This document shows, piece by piece, positions 61,606-64,000 of a stretch of 64,000 nt of DNA. The position numbers were made by a program, and so were the translations under genes. The first letter of the stretch is position 1, and the number at the start of each line of letters is the position of its first letter. The stretch comes from Lachnospiraceae bacterium. Its GTDB lineage: Bacteria; Bacillota; Clostridia; Lachnospirales; Lachnospiraceae. The stretch spans positions 62,001 through 126,000 of the forward strand of contig JAETTM010000002.1 of NCBI GenBank assembly GCA_021769135.1. Direction: 5' to 3'. The notes under the pieces were generated by a model, which had not been told where the DNA came from, searched no databases, and worked only from the letters and a program-made list of their open reading frames with translations.

Positions 61606-63072
61606 ATGGTTTTAGATAATACAGCCGCAGCGCTGGATTTTATATTCGGGCATTTGCTGTTCATTAATTTTATCCTGGCGGTTATCATCATTTTTTTTCA
61701 AAGAAGAGACCCCCAGTCGGTATGGACCTGGCTGCTGCTTCTATATTTTATTCCGATATTAGGGTTTATTTTTTACTTATTCCTTGGCACGGATATGCAT
61801 AAAAAGAAAATGTTCCGTATCAAGGAGATTGAAGACCATCTGAACGATGCTATCAGGCAGCAGGAATATAGCCTGCGGAGCGAAGCCCTGGAGCAGGAGT
61901 CGCCGGCCATTGCGGATTATGCGGATTTGGTGATGTACAATCTGGATGTGGCCGGGGCGGTGCTGACCAATGACAACGATATTACGATTTTCAAAGACGG
62001 CAACGAGAAATTCGACGCCTTGCTTGAGGACATGGAAATGGCCAGGCAGTATATCCATATCCAGTATTATATTATAAAAAATGACGTGCTGTTCGGCAGG
62101 ATAAAGGAGGTTTTGGCGAGAAAAGCGAAAGAAGGGGTGGAAGTCCGGATACTGTATGACAGCATGGGATGCCGTTCCGTGAAAAAGAGCTGCTGGAGGG
62201 AATTGAACGCCCAGGGGATTAAAACGTCGGAATTTTTCCCTGCAGTCCTGCGCCGCCTTCATCTTAGGATGAATTACAGGAATCACAGGAAAATTGTGGT
62301 GATAGACGGGAAAACAGGCTACGTGGGAGGTTTCAATATTGGAAAAGAGTATATCGGGCTGGAAGAACGGTTTGGATATTGGAGGGATACCCATCTGCGG
62401 ATAACTGGATCCGCAGTGGGCTCTTTGGAGATGCGGTTTGCCCTGGACTGGAATTATGCGTCCAAGGAGAATCTTTTCCTGACGGATAAATATATGAACC
62501 GGGAGCCGGTATTTTCCAAGCAGCATTGCGATGTGCAGATTGTGTCCAGCGGCCCGGACTCACGGCATTGCACCATCAGGGATAATTATCTTCGCCTTAT
62601 CGGAAAGGCGGAAAAGGCGATTTATATCCAGACCCCATACTTTATTCCGGATGAAGCCATTTTAGCGGCATTGATGATAGCAATCCGCTCTGGGATAGAA
62701 GTAAATATAATGATTCCATGTAAACCGGATCATCCTTTCGTGTATTGGGCAACCTATTCCTATATCGGGGATATGGTGATGGAGGGGGCGAAATGCTATA
62801 CTTACAGCGACGGTTTCCTTCACGCGAAAGGGATGATTGTGGATGACAAAGTCCTGTGCTATGGCACGGCGAATATGGATATACGAAGCTTTGCGCTGAA
62901 TTTTGAAGTAAACGCAGTCGTATATCATGAAGGGCTGGCAAGGCAGATGCGGGGGATTTTTGAAGAAGACCTGAAAAAATCAAAGCAGATTACCAAAAAT
63001 ATATATATGGGCCGTTCCCTGTTTATAAGGTTTAAAGAGCAGATTAGCCGTCTGCTGTCGCCTCTATTATAA
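61606..63072 (+). CDS. cls: Cardiolipin synthase
   Basis: A 488-residue phospholipase-D-superfamily membrane enzyme condensing two phosphatidylglycerols. Two N-terminal transmembrane helices (about residues 14-34 and 42-61) include WTWLLLLYFIPILGFIFYL. Both HKD motifs are present: NHRKIVVIDGKTGYVGGFNI (near 226-245) and HAKGMIVDDKVLCYGTANMD (near 405-424). Length and order match bacterial Cls. Several GGGGAGG/GGGGGAG ribosome-site candidates precede the ATG. Confidence 0.95.
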   Translation: MVLDNTAAALDFIFGHLLFINFILAVIIIFFQRRDPQSVWTWLLLLYFIPILGFIFYLFLGTDMHKKKMFRIKEIEDHLNDAIRQQEYSLRSEALEQESPAIADYADLVMYNLDVAGAVLTNDNDITIFKDGNEKFDALLEDMEMARQYIHIQYYIIKNDVLFGRIKEVLARKAKEGVEVRILYDSMGCRSVKKSCWRELNAQGIKTSEFFPAVLRRLHLRMNYRNHRKIVVIDGKTGYVGGFNIGKEYIGLEERFGYWRDTHLRITGSAVGSLEMRFALDWNYASKENLFLTDKYMNREPVFSKQHCDVQIVSSGPDSRHCTIRDNYLRLIGKAEKAIYIQTPYFIPDEAILAALMIAIRSGIEVNIMIPCKPDHPFVYWATYSYIGDMVMEGAKCYTYSDGFLHAKGMIVDDKVLCYGTANMDIRSFALNFEVNAVVYHEGLARQMRGIFEEDLKKSKQITKNIYMGRSLFIRFKEQISRLLSPLL

Positions 63073-63220
63073 ATAGATAAGCGCTGCTGTAATGAAAAGC
63101 GCCAAAGGTGCGGTTTGCGAATGGGTGTGGGCAGAACTGGTACTTGATTATAATAAAAATGAGGAAAAGGGTTTTAAGTGAGACGGATTTGTGGTATAAA
63201 TGATATGTTGCTTCTTTTTT

Positions 63221-63266
63221 TATTCCCGCGAGCAACGAGCCAAGTGGCTGCTTGCAGCGGGGTATT
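63221..63266 (+). repeat. Dispersed repeat element, shortened copy
   Basis: The first 37 bases (63221-63257) are identical to 51411-51447; it then continues CGGGG..TTTGAC, as the other copy does after its second GCTTGCAG. So this copy equals the 51411 copy with the segment between the two GCTTGCAG repeats removed. It is in the gap before the trigger-factor-like gene. Confidence 0.75.
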
Positions 63267-63310
63267 TGACTTTAGCAAATCCCAAATGGAAACAGGAGAA
63301 ATATTGGAAG

Positions 63311-64000
63311 ATGAAGAAAAGGAAAACCGGATGGAAGGCGGCTGTCCTGACAGCTGCGGTAGCCGTGGCCGTGATGTTGACGGGCTGCGGGCAGAATGAG
63401 GATGAAAAAGTATATCTGGACGAGGTGAAGGCGGAAGATTATGTGAAGCTGCCGGAGTATAAAGGTCTGAATGTGGTACAGGCTTTGCCTGAGGTGACGG
63501 ATGAGTATCGGGATGCCTATATCAATTACCTTTTATCGTTAAATCCGCCCGAAGGGGCAAAGGAAGGGGATACGGTAAATATCGACTATGTAGGAACGCT
63601 GGACGGAGTTGCCTTTGAAGGGGGCACGGCGGCGGGGCAGAATCTGACGCTGGGTTCCGGGAAATTTATTGAAGGATTTGAGGAAGGACTGATAGGCGCA
63701 AAAGCGGGGGATGTGGTGGAATTAAACCTTACTTTCCCGGAGAACTATTCCCCGGAGATGGCCGGCAAATCGGTGGTATTTACCGTTACGGTGAATACGG
63801 TGATGGCGGCCGAGCCCCAGGAGCTCACTGACGAATACGTAAAAGGACTGGATAACGGATGCAGCACAGTGGAAGAGTATAAGCAGTATGCCTATGACCT
63901 TCTGATGGAGGATGCGGAAGAGTCCTATGAAAATGCCATCGAAAATTCCCTGGTAAATATGCTGATGGAAAATTGTGAGTTTACAAAGGAGCCGCCCCAG
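63311..64000 (+). CDS. Trigger-factor-like peptidyl-prolyl isomerase lipoprotein, partial
   Basis: The first 230 codons of a gene cut by the right edge. The protein starts MKKRKTGWKAAVLTAAVAVA and has a lipobox MLTGC (Cys near residue 26). An FKBP-type domain follows (about 78-165): GDTVNIDYVGTLDGVAFEGG, LGSGKFIEGFEEGLIGAKAG and a closing VVFTVTVNTV. After it comes the start of a helical trigger-factor C-domain-like region (SVEEYKQYAYDLLMEDAEES type). Such lipoproteins are extracytoplasmic foldases. The start is set by the signal peptide; an upstream ATG at 63286 is in another frame. The family is sure, the partner proteins unknown. Confidence 0.85.
   Translation, partial: MKKRKTGWKAAVLTAAVAVAVMLTGCGQNEDEKVYLDEVKAEDYVKLPEYKGLNVVQALPEVTDEYRDAYINYLLSLNPPEGAKEGDTVNIDYVGTLDGVAFEGGTAAGQNLTLGSGKFIEGFEEGLIGAKAGDVVELNLTFPENYSPEMAGKSVVFTVTVNTVMAAEPQELTDEYVKGLDNGCSTVEEYKQYAYDLLMEDAEESYENAIENSLVNMLMENCEFTKEPPQ

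Noticed and set aside
1-64000. CRISPR arrays, tRNA or rRNA genes, transposases and prophage genes
   Set aside because: None was found on reading both strands; repeated elements seen are inverted or dispersed repeats, not spaced arrays.

Overview
The window reads as chromosome of a spore-forming, low-to-moderate GC Firmicute, most likely a gut Lachnospiraceae-type Clostridia. The reasons are sporulation genes (spoIID, a spoIIQ-like gene and a sipL-like SPOCS/LysM gene) with sigma-E/sigma-F-like promoters, a T-box in front of a type-2 isoleucyl-tRNA synthetase, strong AGGAGG ribosome sites, and host-glycan genes (GH112 phosphorylase with an N-acetylhexosamine kinase, and a sialic-acid cluster). 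No rRNA, tRNA, CRISPR array or transposase was seen.

Layout. 0-2.7 kb (minus strand): a Uma2-type protein cut by the window edge, degV and pncB. 3-7.8 kb: a secreted protein, then a decaying sialic-acid cluster. In it nanA has an in-frame internal deletion, the SGNH esterase lacks its catalytic C-terminus, and the RpiR regulator is frameshifted and deleted, while nanE and the ROK kinase look intact. 8-12.7 kb: bioY under a BirA-like operator, a dead AAA-ATPase/PD-(D/E)XK remnant that contains the ileS promoter, and T-box plus ileS. 12.9-23.3 kb: glgP, a two-domain PPK2, nahK, an araC regulator and GH112, separated by a remarkable series of long inverted repeats. 23.4-36.3 kb: an aconitase-like hydratase, a lipoprotein amidase, an EF-hand-like protein, spoIID, spoIIQ, an amidohydrolase, ddl, murF and an O-antigen-ligase-like membrane protein.

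36.4-44.9 kb is a nine-gene operon matching the poorly understood enterobacterial yhf cluster (yhfZ, Y, U, T, php, S, X, W) plus an extra amidase-signature-like gene. It has a duplicated operator-like sequence before yhfZ and yhfY. 45-50.6 kb is an accessory region: a GNAT/antitoxin pair, plsC, an AT-rich two-gene unit (HEPN-like protein plus a ParA-like KGGVGR / second P-loop ATPase) that is my best candidate for an undescribed defence system, and a PrcB-like lipoprotein. 50.6-64 kb: a possible small RNA, ydeI, pyrC-pyrK-pyrD, sipL, ispE, a GntR/FCD regulator, murI, a DUF1934 gene, cardiolipin synthase and a trigger-factor-like lipoprotein cut by the right edge.

Two sequence-level surprises stand out. 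First, a 12-base motif GCAGAAATGRGG lies 5-6 bases before the start codon of five unrelated genes; two of these share a longer structured leader with compensatory stem changes. Second, there is a set of intergenic elements with a long outer stem enclosing small GC-rich hairpins. Dispersed repeat copies also occur, one of which encodes the C-terminus of yhfW.
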